A DNA stretch of 64,000 bases from assembly GCA_040776985.1 (NCBI GenBank), contig JAXGZL010000002.1, forward strand, positions 496,001 to 560,000. Reading direction: 5' to 3'. Position numbers and translations under genes: made by a program. Below are positions 49,699 to 58,458 of the stretch, in pieces. Under the pieces are notes generated by a model. It was not told the DNA's origin, ran no database searches, and saw only the letters and a program-made list of their open reading frames with translations. Numbering within the stretch: the first letter of the stretch is position 1; each line of letters opens with the position of its first letter. The stretch is from UBA6115 sp040776985. GTDB taxonomy: Bacteria > Bacillota > Clostridia > Christensenellales > Aristaeellaceae.

Positions 49699-50559
49699 AT
49701 GCAGCAGCGTCCGCCACCCCGTCCGCCAGAGCACAGGCCTGGCCCGCCGCCTGCCCCTGTCTATCAGCAGCAGTGGCAGGAGCCGCCTGAGCCTGAGGAG
49801 GAAGAGGTTCTCATGCCAGAGCCGCCCCACAGGCGGGTGTTCAAAATTGCAGCCATTGCAGTGGGGCTGGTGGCATTGCTCTTTATTCTCCGGTTTTATG
49901 TCTTTACCATCAGCCATGTGCAGGTGGTGGGCAACCGGATGATCAGCCTGAAGGAAGTGGCCCAGTCGGCGGGCCTTGACCGGAAGCTGCTCTACTTCAT
50001 CGTTAACGAAGAGGAGATCAGGCAGGGCATCAATGCCAACCGCTACCTGGATTTTGAGAAGATGGAAAAGGTGTTTCCAAACACCCTGATTCTCTATGTC
50101 AGGGAGCGGACGCCCAGCGCTTTTTTTACCCAACTGGGGGTGGGGTTTGTGATGGCAGAAGATGGGATGATCCTGGAGAAAAGCCGGGATCTGCGGCTGC
50201 GCCAAGGTCTGATTGAGGTGTCCGGCCTCACCATCTGGGGTCAGCTGGAAAGCGGCAGTTTTCCCATCGGGGGAAAGCCCGGCCAGCTGGAAGCCCTGGT
50301 AACACTGGTCAATGAGCTGAACGACCAGGGCTATGCCGGGCAGGTGCGGGACATCAATGTGTCTGACGAAACAAACCTGATCATGACCACCCAGGATGGC
50401 TACACGGTGCATCTGGGCGGCGCAGAGCGAATGTATGCCAAGGTGGGCACTGTGCGCTCAGTGATTTCGGAGCTGAAACGACGCAACCTGACAGGGGGCG
50501 TTTTGGAAGCCTCCATCCCGGGAGAAGCCACCTACCGGCGCGCTGAAGGGGACATTTAA
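49699..50559 (+). CDS. ftsQ: Division protein FtsQ/DivIB
   Basis: 286 residues: a Pro-rich cytoplasmic N-terminus (about 1-45), one transmembrane helix (about 52-70) and a POTRA domain (VVGNRMISLKEVAQSAGL) followed by the beta domain. Part of the divisome with FtsL and FtsB. ATG 49699 follows the murD stop by one base. The N-terminal tail of alternating Pro, Gln and Glu is longer than in most homologues. Confidence 0.88.
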   Translation: MQQRPPPRPPEHRPGPPPAPVYQQQWQEPPEPEEEEVLMPEPPHRRVFKIAAIAVGLVALLFILRFYVFTISHVQVVGNRMISLKEVAQSAGLDRKLLYFIVNEEEIRQGINANRYLDFEKMEKVFPNTLILYVRERTPSAFFTQLGVGFVMAEDGMILEKSRDLRLRQGLIEVSGLTIWGQLESGSFPIGGKPGQLEALVTLVNELNDQGYAGQVRDINVSDETNLIMTTQDGYTVHLGGAERMYAKVGTVRSVISELKRRNLTGGVLEASIPGEATYRRAEGDI

Positions 50560-50560
50560 C

Positions 50561-50590
50561 AAAATACCCGCCTGATCGGGCCGTTTTGCT
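50561..50590 (+). terminator. Possible weak terminator after ftsQ
   Basis: AAAATACCCG and CGGG-ccg-TTTT can pair around a 6-base loop, ending in TTTTGCTT. The stem has bulges, so it is a weak candidate. Confidence 0.3.
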
Positions 50591-50599
50591 TGAAAAGGC

Positions 50600-50628
50600 T
50601 TGCCAAGTTATCACAAAAAGGTTACAAT
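50600..50628 (+). promoter_or_regulatory. Promoter of ftsA-ftsZ
   Basis: TTGCCA (50600-50605), 17 bases and TACAAT (50623-50628) in the 154-base gap between ftsQ and ftsA. It gives ftsAZ its own transcription start. Confidence 0.65.
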
Positions 50629-50716
50629 AAGACAACCTGACTGTGTATGAGGGGTATTGTGCGGTCTGGCTTTCGGGCCACCCACTGAAAAACCCGAGAA
50701 ATGGGGATGAAATGTG

Positions 50717-51895
50717 ATGAGGAGCACTATCAGCGTCATTGATTTTGGCACGAGCAAAATCGTTGCACTGATTGCGGAGGTAAGCGGCAGGCAGCGCTGT
50801 GACATCATTGGCGCGGGGACTGCGGCTTATGATGGCTTTGCCAATGCGCGGTGGAACAATGCCGCCCTGGTGAACGAGGCTATCAGTTCTGCTTTGGCCA
50901 GCGCGGAAGAGCAGGCCCGCAGCTCTGTCAAGAATGTGTATGCCGGGGTGCCCGGTCAGTTTTCCAAGGTCTATTCCTTTGAGGTCAAGGTGGACCTGCA
51001 GGGGGCTGATCCCCGGGTGTCCGGCAAGGACATCGCCACCTTGTTTGCCCTGGCGGATGAGCAGGTCGCAGGCATCCCCGGCACTCCCATCCACCGGAGC
51101 CCCGCCTGGTTTGTGGTGGATGACGGGAAAAAGACGCTGGAGCCCCTCAACCAGCACGGCAACGAGCTGCGTGCCCTGATCTCCTACGTCATCGCCGACC
51201 GCTTTTTCATTGAGGACATCACCCAGCGGCTGCTGGCCATCGGCAAAACAGCGGTTGGTTTCTTTTCCACCCCCATGGGTGAATCCATGCTCTATATCTC
51301 TGAAATCGACCGGGACCGTACCGCGGTCCTGATTGACGCGGGCTACCTGAACACCGAGGTGATCGCGGTGGAAGGGGATGCCATCATCTTCCACAAGGTG
51401 CTGCCCCTGGGCGGCGGCCACATAGCGGCAGATCTGGCCTATGGGCTTGAGATCCCGCTGGATCAGGCGGAGCAGGTGAAGCGCGGGTATGAGTTTGGCT
51501 TGGGCAGCACCAAGAACAGCTTTGACGTGCTGCTGCAAAACGGCACCACCCAGACCTTCACCCGGGAAAAGGTGGCCAGCATCCTGGAGCCCAGGGTGGA
51601 CGAGATCTGTGAAGCCATCGTGAAGGCCCTGAAGGATTCCGGCGTCCGTCTGGGCAACTGGTCCCCGGTCTATCTGACCGGCGGGGGCCTTGCCATCAAC
51701 AAGGGCGGCCGGGAATACCTGTCAGAGAAAATGGAGCGCCCGGTGCGGGAGCTGCCGCGCAAGGCGGTCAAGCTGTCCAGCGCCATTTATTCCAGCTCCC
51801 TGGGTCTTCTTGACCTGATCATTGACACACGCAACAACGCCAACGAAGCGCAAACAGGCATCCGCGGTTTCTTCCGCGGCTTGCTCAGCGTCTAA
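50717..51895 (+). CDS. ftsA: Cell-division protein FtsA
   Basis: An actin-like protein that tethers FtsZ to the membrane. 392 residues with phosphate-1 loop VIDFGTSKIVALIAE (about 7-21), phosphate-2 VLIDAGYLNTEVIAV (about 205), and TGGGLAINKGGREYLSEKM for the adenosine motif. The 1C subdomain and an amphipathic C-terminal tail (GIRGFFRGLLSV) are present. GTG 50714 is a possible start three bases earlier. Confidence 0.92.
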   Translation: MRSTISVIDFGTSKIVALIAEVSGRQRCDIIGAGTAAYDGFANARWNNAALVNEAISSALASAEEQARSSVKNVYAGVPGQFSKVYSFEVKVDLQGADPRVSGKDIATLFALADEQVAGIPGTPIHRSPAWFVVDDGKKTLEPLNQHGNELRALISYVIADRFFIEDITQRLLAIGKTAVGFFSTPMGESMLYISEIDRDRTAVLIDAGYLNTEVIAVEGDAIIFHKVLPLGGGHIAADLAYGLEIPLDQAEQVKRGYEFGLGSTKNSFDVLLQNGTTQTFTREKVASILEPRVDEICEAIVKALKDSGVRLGNWSPVYLTGGGLAINKGGREYLSEKMERPVRELPRKAVKLSSAIYSSSLGLLDLIIDTRNNANEAQTGIRGFFRGLLSV

Positions 51896-51917
51896 TTAAA
51901 TGTGAGGAGGACCTCCC

Positions 51918-53297
51918 ATGCTAGTACTCCAGGCTGAACCTGAACAGCAGACATCCTTTGCATCCATCAAGGTCGTGGGCTGCGGCGGCGGCGGCGCCAA
52001 CGCGGTCAACCGGATGATCGAAGCCGGCCTTAAAGGGGTGGAGTTTATTGCAGTCAACACCGACCGGCAGGCGCTGAACGCCTCCAAGGCGGATACCAAA
52101 GTCCAGATCGGTGAAAAGCTCACCAAGGGCCTGGGGGCGGGTGCTGTGCCTGAGATCGGCAAGCGTGCTGCTGAGGAAAGCCGGGAAGAGCTGGCCTCCC
52201 ATCTGAAGGGTGCTGACCTGGTCTTTGTCACCGCCGGCATGGGCGGCGGCACCGGCACCGGCGCTGCCCCTGTGGTGGCGGACATTGCCAGGGAGCTTAA
52301 CTGCCTCACCATCGCCGTGGTCACCAAGCCCTTCCAGTTTGAGGGCAAGCAGCGCATGCGCAATGCGGAAACCGGCGTGAACGAGCTGAAGCAGTTTGTG
52401 GACACCCTGGTGGTCATCCCCAATGACCGCCTGCTGGAAGTGGTCAGCCGCGGCACCTCCATGGTGGAGGCCTTCCGGGTGGCGGACGATGTGCTGCGCC
52501 AGGGCATCCAGGGCATTTCAGACCTGATTGCGCTGCCTGCGCTGATCAACCTGGACTTTGCGGACGTGAAGACTGTGATGGAGTCCGGCGGTATGGCCCA
52601 CATCGGCATCGGTGTCGGCAAAGGGGAGAACCGCATGGTGGAGGCGGCCAAGAACGCTGTTGCCAGCCCGCTGCTTGAGACCAAGATTGACGGCGCCAGG
52701 GCGGTGCTGATCAACATCTCCGGCAACGAGGACATGGGCATTGTTGACATCAACGAGGCTGCCAAGCTTATTCAGGAATCCGCTGACTCTGACGCCAACA
52801 TCATCTTTGGCGCCGGCATTGACAACGAGCTGAAGGACGAGGTGCGCATCACCGTCATCGCCACCGGCTTTGAGAAGAGCGCCTTCTCCACCCGGGAACC
52901 CAAGAAGAAGCCCTACCGCAGCTCCATGCCCTATGGCATGGCCACCGCTGCCATCAACCCCTATGAGAACAGACCCGCTGTTCCCAAGTCCGACCTGCCC
53001 TCCTTTGAAGCCCCGCAGGTAGCCAACATCTACGAGCAGGACACCAGCTCCTTCTTCCCCACGGGCAGCCGCCCGGTGGTGACCAACGTGCCGCCGCCCG
53101 CCATGCCCCAACAGCAGATGGCCCCCAACTTCCAGCAGGGCCAGCAGGGCTACTCCTTCGGACAGCAGCCCATGCAGCCTCAGCAGGGGGCGCCCAACCC
53201 CTATCAGCCGCCCATTCAGCAGCCACAGCAGCCGCAGATGGCGGAGAAGGACGACCTGGGTGTGCCCGCCTATCTGCGCAGAGGGACAAAAAAATAG
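51918..53297 (+). CDS. ftsZ: Cell-division GTPase FtsZ
   Basis: Polymerises into the Z ring. 459 residues with the tubulin-type signature GGGTGTGAAPVVA (about 108-120), the GTP loop VGCGGGGANAVNRM (about 20), T7-loop residues NLDFADVKTVM, a long Pro/Gln-rich linker and the conserved tail DLGVPAYLRR for FtsA/SepF binding. GAGGAGG precedes ATG 51918. Confidence 0.97.
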   Translation: MLVLQAEPEQQTSFASIKVVGCGGGGANAVNRMIEAGLKGVEFIAVNTDRQALNASKADTKVQIGEKLTKGLGAGAVPEIGKRAAEESREELASHLKGADLVFVTAGMGGGTGTGAAPVVADIARELNCLTIAVVTKPFQFEGKQRMRNAETGVNELKQFVDTLVVIPNDRLLEVVSRGTSMVEAFRVADDVLRQGIQGISDLIALPALINLDFADVKTVMESGGMAHIGIGVGKGENRMVEAAKNAVASPLLETKIDGARAVLINISGNEDMGIVDINEAAKLIQESADSDANIIFGAGIDNELKDEVRITVIATGFEKSAFSTREPKKKPYRSSMPYGMATAAINPYENRPAVPKSDLPSFEAPQVANIYEQDTSSFFPTGSRPVVTNVPPPAMPQQQMAPNFQQGQQGYSFGQQPMQPQQGAPNPYQPPIQQPQQPQMAEKDDLGVPAYLRRGTKK

Positions 53298-53307
53298 GAT
53301 GTCGGAT

Positions 53308-53461
53308 GACCAACCCGGGAGAGACCGGCGCGCAGCCGGCGCCGAAGGGGATGCGAGAACTCTCAGGCAAAGAAGACCGGGTTGCGACGAAACTCTGGAA
53401 AGCGAGAAGCACCAAAGAAGCAACTCCTAAACGGAGGAATCTTTCAGGTAAGATGACAGAG
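53308..53461 (+). promoter_or_regulatory. Tandem glycine riboswitch upstream of gcvT
   Basis: Two aptamers in series. The first (53311-53386) has CGGGAGAGACC, GCCGAAGGGG, ACTCTCAGGCAAA and closing CCGGGTT. The second (53389-53461) has ACTCTGGAAAG, CACCAAAGAAGCAA, CTCCTAAACGGAGGAA, CTTTCAGGTAAGATGACAGAGG. These are the conserved blocks of the glycine riboswitch. Glycine binding should switch on the cleavage operon that follows. Confidence 0.95.
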
Positions 53462-53487
53462 GCACGCAGGATTTGCGTGCCTTTGTT
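53460..53487 (+). terminator. Expression-platform hairpin of the glycine riboswitch
   Basis: GGCACGCA (53461-53468) pairs with TGCGTGCC (53474-53481), followed by TTTGTT. It overlaps the end of the second aptamer, so aptamer folding could compete with it. Confidence 0.6.
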
Positions 53488-53506
53488 CAAATGAATAGGA
53501 GGCCAT

Positions 53507-54601
53507 ATGGATAAGAAAACACCGTTGTATGACTATCACCTGGCTCACAAGGGGCGGATGGTGCCATTTGGCGGGTATATTCTGCCTGTCCAGTACGAAA
53601 CCGGCGTGATCGCGGAGCACAAGGCGGTCAGGAAAAGCTGCGGGCTGTTTGACGTGTCCCACATGGGAGAACTGAGAATCAGGGGCAAGGATGCCCTTGC
53701 CAACATCAACATGCTGCTGACCAATGATTTTAGCGACATGGAGATCGGCCGGGTGCGTTACAGCCCCATGTGCAATGCCTCCGGCGGGATTGTGGACGAC
53801 CTGATTGTCTACAAGTTCGCCGAGGATGACTACCTGCTGGTGGTGAACGCCGCCAACAAGGACAAGGACGCCGCCTGGATCAGAACCCATCTGACCGGCG
53901 AAGCAGAGATGGAAGACCAGTCGGACCGCTATGCCCAGTTAGCGCTGCAAGGCCCCAAGTCCAGGGAAATCCTGGCAAAGCTGGCGGACGAGAACGGCTT
54001 TCCCACCAAGTATTACAGCTTTGTGCCGGAGCTTCAGGTGGCGGGCGTCCCCTGCCTTGTTTCCCGCACCGGCTACACGGGGGAGTTTGGCTATGAGTTG
54101 TACTGCGCCCCCGACCAGGTGGAAAAGCTGGCAGAAGCGCTGCTGGAAGCGGGAAGCGAGCTGGGGCTGACTCCCTGTGGCCTGGGCGCCCGGGACACCC
54201 TGCGCCTGGAGGCGGGCATGCCGCTGTATGGCCATGAGATGTCGGACGAAATCACCCCCCTGGAGGCGGGGCTTGGCTTCTTTGTCCGGATGGACAAGCA
54301 GGACTTTATCGGAAAAACAGCCCTGGAGGAAAAGGGAGAGCCATCCAAGATCCGCGTAGGACTTGTTCTGACCGACCGGGGCATCGCCCGGGAGCACTCC
54401 GATGTGTATGTGGGGGAAGAGAAGGTTGGCCTGACCACCAGCGGCACCCTGGCGCCCTACATCAACAAGGCCGTCGCCATGGCCACGGTGGACAAGCGCT
54501 TTATGGAGCCGGGCACCAAGGTGGTCATTGACGTGCGGGGCAGGAAGCTGGCAGCAGAAGTGGTGCCCATGCCCTTTTATCAGCGTCCCAAAGGCAAGTG
54601 A
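53507..54601 (+). CDS. gcvT: Glycine cleavage system aminomethyltransferase (T protein)
   Basis: Transfers the methylene unit from the H protein to tetrahydrofolate. 364 residues with VPFGGYILPVQY, the FDVSHMGEL block, YTGEFGYELY and the ARDTLRLEAGMPLYGHEM motif. GGAGG precedes ATG 53507. First of a four-gene operon; L protein (lpd) is not in the window. Confidence 0.95.
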   Translation: MDKKTPLYDYHLAHKGRMVPFGGYILPVQYETGVIAEHKAVRKSCGLFDVSHMGELRIRGKDALANINMLLTNDFSDMEIGRVRYSPMCNASGGIVDDLIVYKFAEDDYLLVVNAANKDKDAAWIRTHLTGEAEMEDQSDRYAQLALQGPKSREILAKLADENGFPTKYYSFVPELQVAGVPCLVSRTGYTGEFGYELYCAPDQVEKLAEALLEAGSELGLTPCGLGARDTLRLEAGMPLYGHEMSDEITPLEAGLGFFVRMDKQDFIGKTALEEKGEPSKIRVGLVLTDRGIAREHSDVYVGEEKVGLTTSGTLAPYINKAVAMATVDKRFMEPGTKVVIDVRGRKLAAEVVPMPFYQRPKGK

Positions 54602-54633
54602 GCCATTTAATAGCAATTAACAGGAGGTAAATC

Positions 54634-55011
54634 ATGAACATTCCCAAGGATCTGCGCTATTACAAGTCCCATGAATGGGTGAAGATGGAAGGGGACACCG
54701 CCCTGGTGGGCATCACCGACTTTGCCCAGAGTGAGCTGGGAGACATCGTCTTCATCAACCTGCCCAACGTGGGGGACAAGGTGGCAAAGGACGAGGCCTT
54801 TGCGGATGTGGAAAGCGTGAAGGCGGTCAGTGACATCATCAGCCCCCTGTCCGGCACCGTGGATGAGGTGAACGAGGAGCTGGCCGATGCGCCCGAGCGC
54901 ATCAACCAGGATGCCTATACCGCCTGGATTGTAAGATTCTCCGACCTGGGTGACATGGATGAGCTGCTCACAGCCCAGGAGTATGAGGCGTTCCTGAAAG
55001 AGGAGGGCTGA
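54634..55011 (+). CDS. gcvH: Glycine cleavage system H protein
   Basis: The lipoyl carrier, 125 residues. The lipoyl lysine lies in ESVKAVSDIISP (Lys about 63), and GITDFAQSELGDIVFINLP precedes it. AGGAGG precedes ATG 54634. gcvPA starts 1 base after its stop. Confidence 0.96.
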   Translation: MNIPKDLRYYKSHEWVKMEGDTALVGITDFAQSELGDIVFINLPNVGDKVAKDEAFADVESVKAVSDIISPLSGTVDEVNEELADAPERINQDAYTAWIVRFSDLGDMDELLTAQEYEAFLKEEG

Positions 55012-55012
55012 T

Positions 55013-56329
55013 ATGGGAAGCTATCTGCCTTCCACCCGGAAGGAACAGCGGGAGATGCTGGAAGCCATTGGGCTGAAGGCATTGACAGACCTGTTTGTGG
55101 ATGTGCCCAAGGAGGTTCTGCTGAAGGACTCGGTTGATATTGAACCGGGCCTGTCCGAACTGGGCGTGCGCCAGGAGATGGAGCGCATCGCCAGGAAAAA
55201 CACGGTCTTTGACGTGGTTTTAAGAGGCTCAGGCAGCTATGACCATCATATCCCCGCCATTGTCAGCACCGTGACCTCCAAGGAAGAGTTCTTGACCACC
55301 TATACCCCCTATCAGGCGGAGATCAGCCAGGGGGTGCTGCAGTCCATATTTGAGTATCAGACCATGATCTCAGAGTTGACCGGCATGGATGTGAGCAATG
55401 CCTCCGTCTATGACGGAGCGTCGGCGGCCGCGGAAGCGGTGATGATGACCCAGACCCGGAACCGGGAGCGGGTATATGTGGCCTCCACAGCGAACCCTGA
55501 GGTGATCAACACCATCAAGACCTACTGCTGGGGGCGGGACGTGCCCTTTGAGCTGATCCCGCAAAAGGACGGTCTGCTGGATCTGGAATCCTTGAAAGAC
55601 CTTCCCGGTGACACCGCCTGCGTCTATGTGCAGCAGCCCAACTTCTTTGGCCTGTTTGAACAGGCGGAGGAAGCGGCGGAGCTTGCCCATCAGGCAGGCG
55701 CCAAGGCGGTGATGGGCGTGTATCCCATCGCCCTTGGCATCAGCAAATCCCCCGGTGAGATGGGCTATGACATCGCCGTGGGGGAAGGCCAGCCTCTGGG
55801 CATCTCCATGAGCTGGGGCGGCCCCTACCTGGGCTTTATGACAGCCAAGAAGGACATAATGCGCATGCTGCCTGGCCGCATTGCCGGGGAAACGGTGGAC
55901 AGTGAGGGCCGCAGGGCCTTTGTCCTCACCCTGCAGGCAAGGGAACAGCACATCCGACGGGAGAAGGCCTCCAGCAATGTCTGCACCAACCAGGCGCTGT
56001 GCGCCATGACAGCGGCTGTATATATGGCTGCCATGGGCCCCACCGGCCTTGCTGAGGTAGCCCAGCTGTGCTATGAAGGCGCCCACTACTTCGCGGACGA
56101 GCTGGCAAAGCTCAAGGGCTTTGAGCGGGTGCATCAGGCGGAGTTCTTCAACGAGTTTCTCACCAACTGCCCCATGGATGTGGTCGCCTTTGAAAAGGAG
56201 ATGGCAAAACATGGGATATTGGCCGGACTGCCGGTGGATGACAAGATCCTCTGGTGCGTGACAGAGAAGATGGATAAAAAAGCCATTGACGATGTGATCA
56301 AAACCATCAAGGAGGTGTGCGGACAATGA
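55013..56329 (+). CDS. gcvPA: Glycine dehydrogenase (decarboxylating), P protein subunit 1
   Basis: 438 residues. N-terminal half of the two-part P protein: GSYDHHIPAIV, TPYQAEISQGVLQSIFEYQ, MDVSNASVYDGASAAAEA and MSWGGPYLG are family marks. It lacks the PLP lysine, which is in the second subunit. The gcvPB start overlaps its stop. Confidence 0.95.
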   Translation: MGSYLPSTRKEQREMLEAIGLKALTDLFVDVPKEVLLKDSVDIEPGLSELGVRQEMERIARKNTVFDVVLRGSGSYDHHIPAIVSTVTSKEEFLTTYTPYQAEISQGVLQSIFEYQTMISELTGMDVSNASVYDGASAAAEAVMMTQTRNRERVYVASTANPEVINTIKTYCWGRDVPFELIPQKDGLLDLESLKDLPGDTACVYVQQPNFFGLFEQAEEAAELAHQAGAKAVMGVYPIALGISKSPGEMGYDIAVGEGQPLGISMSWGGPYLGFMTAKKDIMRMLPGRIAGETVDSEGRRAFVLTLQAREQHIRREKASSNVCTNQALCAMTAAVYMAAMGPTGLAEVAQLCYEGAHYFADELAKLKGFERVHQAEFFNEFLTNCPMDVVAFEKEMAKHGILAGLPVDDKILWCVTEKMDKKAIDDVIKTIKEVCGQ

Positions 56330-57741
56330 AGCTGATTTTTGAACGCAGTATGCCCGGACGCCGGACCTTTCAGATGCCAAAGAGCAGCTTTCCAAAGAAA
56401 GAACTGCCGGAAGCCCTGCGCAGAAAAAGCGCGCCCAGGCTGCCTGAAATGAGCGAGGTGGCCCTCAGCCGCCACTACACCAAGCTGGCCAAACAGGCCT
56501 TTGGGGTCAACAGCGGGTTTTATCCCCTGGGCTCCTGCACCATGAAATGGAATCCCCGCATCAACGAGGTGGTGGCGGCCCTGCCAGGCTTCGCGCGGAT
56601 GCATCCCCTGCAGCCAAAGGATACGGCTCAGGGCTGCCACGAGGTGCTGAGCAAGGCCAGGGAAGTCCTGTGTGAGATCACCGGCATGGATGATATGACC
56701 TTCCAGCCGGCAGCCGGCGCCCATGGTGAGTATGTGGGCCTGCTGCTGATGAAAAAGCACCATGAAAAGAATGGGCAAACCCAGCGCACCCGGGTGCTGA
56801 TCCCTGACTCTGCCCACGGCACCAACCCCGCCAGCGCCGCCATGGTGGGCTTCACGGTGACCCACCTGCCCTCTGATGAGCATGGCTGCGTGGACCTGGA
56901 AGCCCTGAAGGCCAACCTGGATGACACGGTGGCGGGCCTTATGCTGACCAACCCCAACACGGTGGGCATCTTTGACCCCAACATCCTTGAGATCACCCGG
57001 CTGGTGCACGAGGCGGGCGGCGTCAACTACTATGACGGCGCCAACCTGAACGCCATCATGGGCTGGGTTCGCCCGGGGGACATGGGCTTTGACATCGTAC
57101 ACCTGAACCTGCACAAAACCTTCTCCACTCCCCACGGAGGCGGCGGCCCTGGCGCCGGCCCTGTCGGCTGCAAGGAATTCCTGAGCCCCTATCTGCCAAA
57201 GAGCCAGATGGGCATGGAGGAAACCCCAGACAGCGTGGGCCAGGTGCGCGCCTTCTACGGCAACTTCCTGGTGGTGGCCAGGGCCCTGACCTATGCCCTG
57301 ACCCTGGGCAAGGAAGGGGTGCCCCAGACCAGCGGCATGGCAGTGCTCAACGCCAACTACCTGATGCGAAAGATTGAGCCCGCCTTCCCGCCCTTCTACA
57401 ACCGCATCTGCATGCATGAGTTTGTCATCTCCCTGGAGAAGGAGAAGAAGGAGCACGGCGTGGCGGCCCTGGATGTGGCCAAGTGCCTGCTGGATCATGG
57501 CATGCACCCGCCTACCATGTACTTCCCCCTGATTGTGCCGGAGGCGCTGATGATAGAGCCAACGGAAACAGAAAACCGGGAGACCCTGGACGAGGCGGCG
57601 GAGGTTTTCCTGAAGATCAAGGAAACCATCCAGACCGACCCGGATCAGCTTCACCTCTGCCCCAGAACCACCCCCATCGGGCGGCCTGATGAGGTGGGCG
57701 CTGCCAGGAACCCGCGGGTGCGCTATCAGTTCCCGGAGTAA
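56326..57741 (+). CDS. gcvPB: Glycine dehydrogenase (decarboxylating), P protein subunit 2
   Basis: 471 residues, the PLP-binding half. FYPLGSCTMKWNPR, PAAGAHGEYVGLLLMKKHH, and LNLHKTFSTPHGGGGPGAG (the Lys of HKTF binds PLP) are clear. AAGGAGGT precedes ATG 56326, inside the end of gcvPA. It completes the T-H-P1-P2 operon. Confidence 0.96.
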   Translation: MKLIFERSMPGRRTFQMPKSSFPKKELPEALRRKSAPRLPEMSEVALSRHYTKLAKQAFGVNSGFYPLGSCTMKWNPRINEVVAALPGFARMHPLQPKDTAQGCHEVLSKAREVLCEITGMDDMTFQPAAGAHGEYVGLLLMKKHHEKNGQTQRTRVLIPDSAHGTNPASAAMVGFTVTHLPSDEHGCVDLEALKANLDDTVAGLMLTNPNTVGIFDPNILEITRLVHEAGGVNYYDGANLNAIMGWVRPGDMGFDIVHLNLHKTFSTPHGGGGPGAGPVGCKEFLSPYLPKSQMGMEETPDSVGQVRAFYGNFLVVARALTYALTLGKEGVPQTSGMAVLNANYLMRKIEPAFPPFYNRICMHEFVISLEKEKKEHGVAALDVAKCLLDHGMHPPTMYFPLIVPEALMIEPTETENRETLDEAAEVFLKIKETIQTDPDQLHLCPRTTPIGRPDEVGAARNPRVRYQFPE

Positions 57742-57755
57742 CACCCTGTTAACCC

Positions 57756-57783
57756 AAGGAGGCTTGTTTCAACAGGCCTCCTT
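57756..57783 (+). terminator. Hairpin after the glycine operon
   Basis: AAGGAGGC (57756-57763) pairs with GCCTCCTT (57776-57783), loop of 12 bases, followed only by CTCTG, so the T tract is poor. It may be a partial terminator or a read-through element ahead of pcp. Confidence 0.45.
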
Positions 57784-57803
57784 CTCTGTGTTCAGGTACA
57801 AAA

Positions 57804-58451
57804 ATGAAAAAATTGCTGTTGACCGCCTTTGATCCCTTTGGCGGTGAGAAGATCAATCCCGCTTTGGAAGCGGTGAAACAAGTAAGGGACAGCCTGGATG
57901 GTGTCCGGATCATCAAGCTGGAAGTGCCCACGGTCTTTGGCAAAGCCATCCGGGTCACCCGGGAGGCCATTTTGCTGCACAGGCCTGATGCGGTGCTCTG
58001 CATCGGCCAAGCCGGCGGGCGCCATGAGATGTGTCCTGAGCGGGTGGCCATCAACCTGGATGACGCGCGGATTCCGGACAATGAGGGCAATCAACCCATT
58101 GATGAGCCTGTGAGGGGGGATGGGCCGGCGGCTTATTTTGCCACCCTGCCTGTGAAAGCCATGGTGCAGGCCATCCTGGACCTGGGCATCCCGGCAAGGC
58201 TCAGCAACAGCGCCGGTACCTATGTCTGCAATCATCTGATGTATGGGGTGATGGATACCCTGGCCAGGGAATGCCCCACTGCCAGGGGAGGGTTCATGCA
58301 TGTGCCCTATATCCCGGAGCAGACGGCAGGCAAATGGCCGCCTGCCCACAGCCTGCATTTGCAAGACATTGTCAGGGGAATCGAGGCGGCCATCAGGGCC
58401 ATCATCCAAAACCCTGCCGATGTGAAGGTCCCAGGCGGCAGGGAGCACTGA
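57804..58451 (+). CDS. pcp: Pyroglutamyl-peptidase I
   Basis: Cleaves N-terminal pyroglutamate from peptides. 215 residues with the catalytic Glu in PERVAINLDDARIPDN, Cys in SNSAGTYVCNHLMYG and His in GGFMHVPYIPEQ, all in the C15 family order. It is 62 bases after gcvPB and convergent with pgi. No strong ribosome binding site is visible before ATG 57804. Confidence 0.92.
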   Translation: MKKLLLTAFDPFGGEKINPALEAVKQVRDSLDGVRIIKLEVPTVFGKAIRVTREAILLHRPDAVLCIGQAGGRHEMCPERVAINLDDARIPDNEGNQPIDEPVRGDGPAAYFATLPVKAMVQAILDLGIPARLSNSAGTYVCNHLMYGVMDTLARECPTARGGFMHVPYIPEQTAGKWPPAHSLHLQDIVRGIEAAIRAIIQNPADVKVPGGREH

Positions 58452-58458
58452 TCCAGGA

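Noticed and set aside
56134..57744. A 536-residue open frame opposite gcvPB
   Set aside because: It is fully antisense to gcvPB, with low-complexity composition and no recognisable motif.
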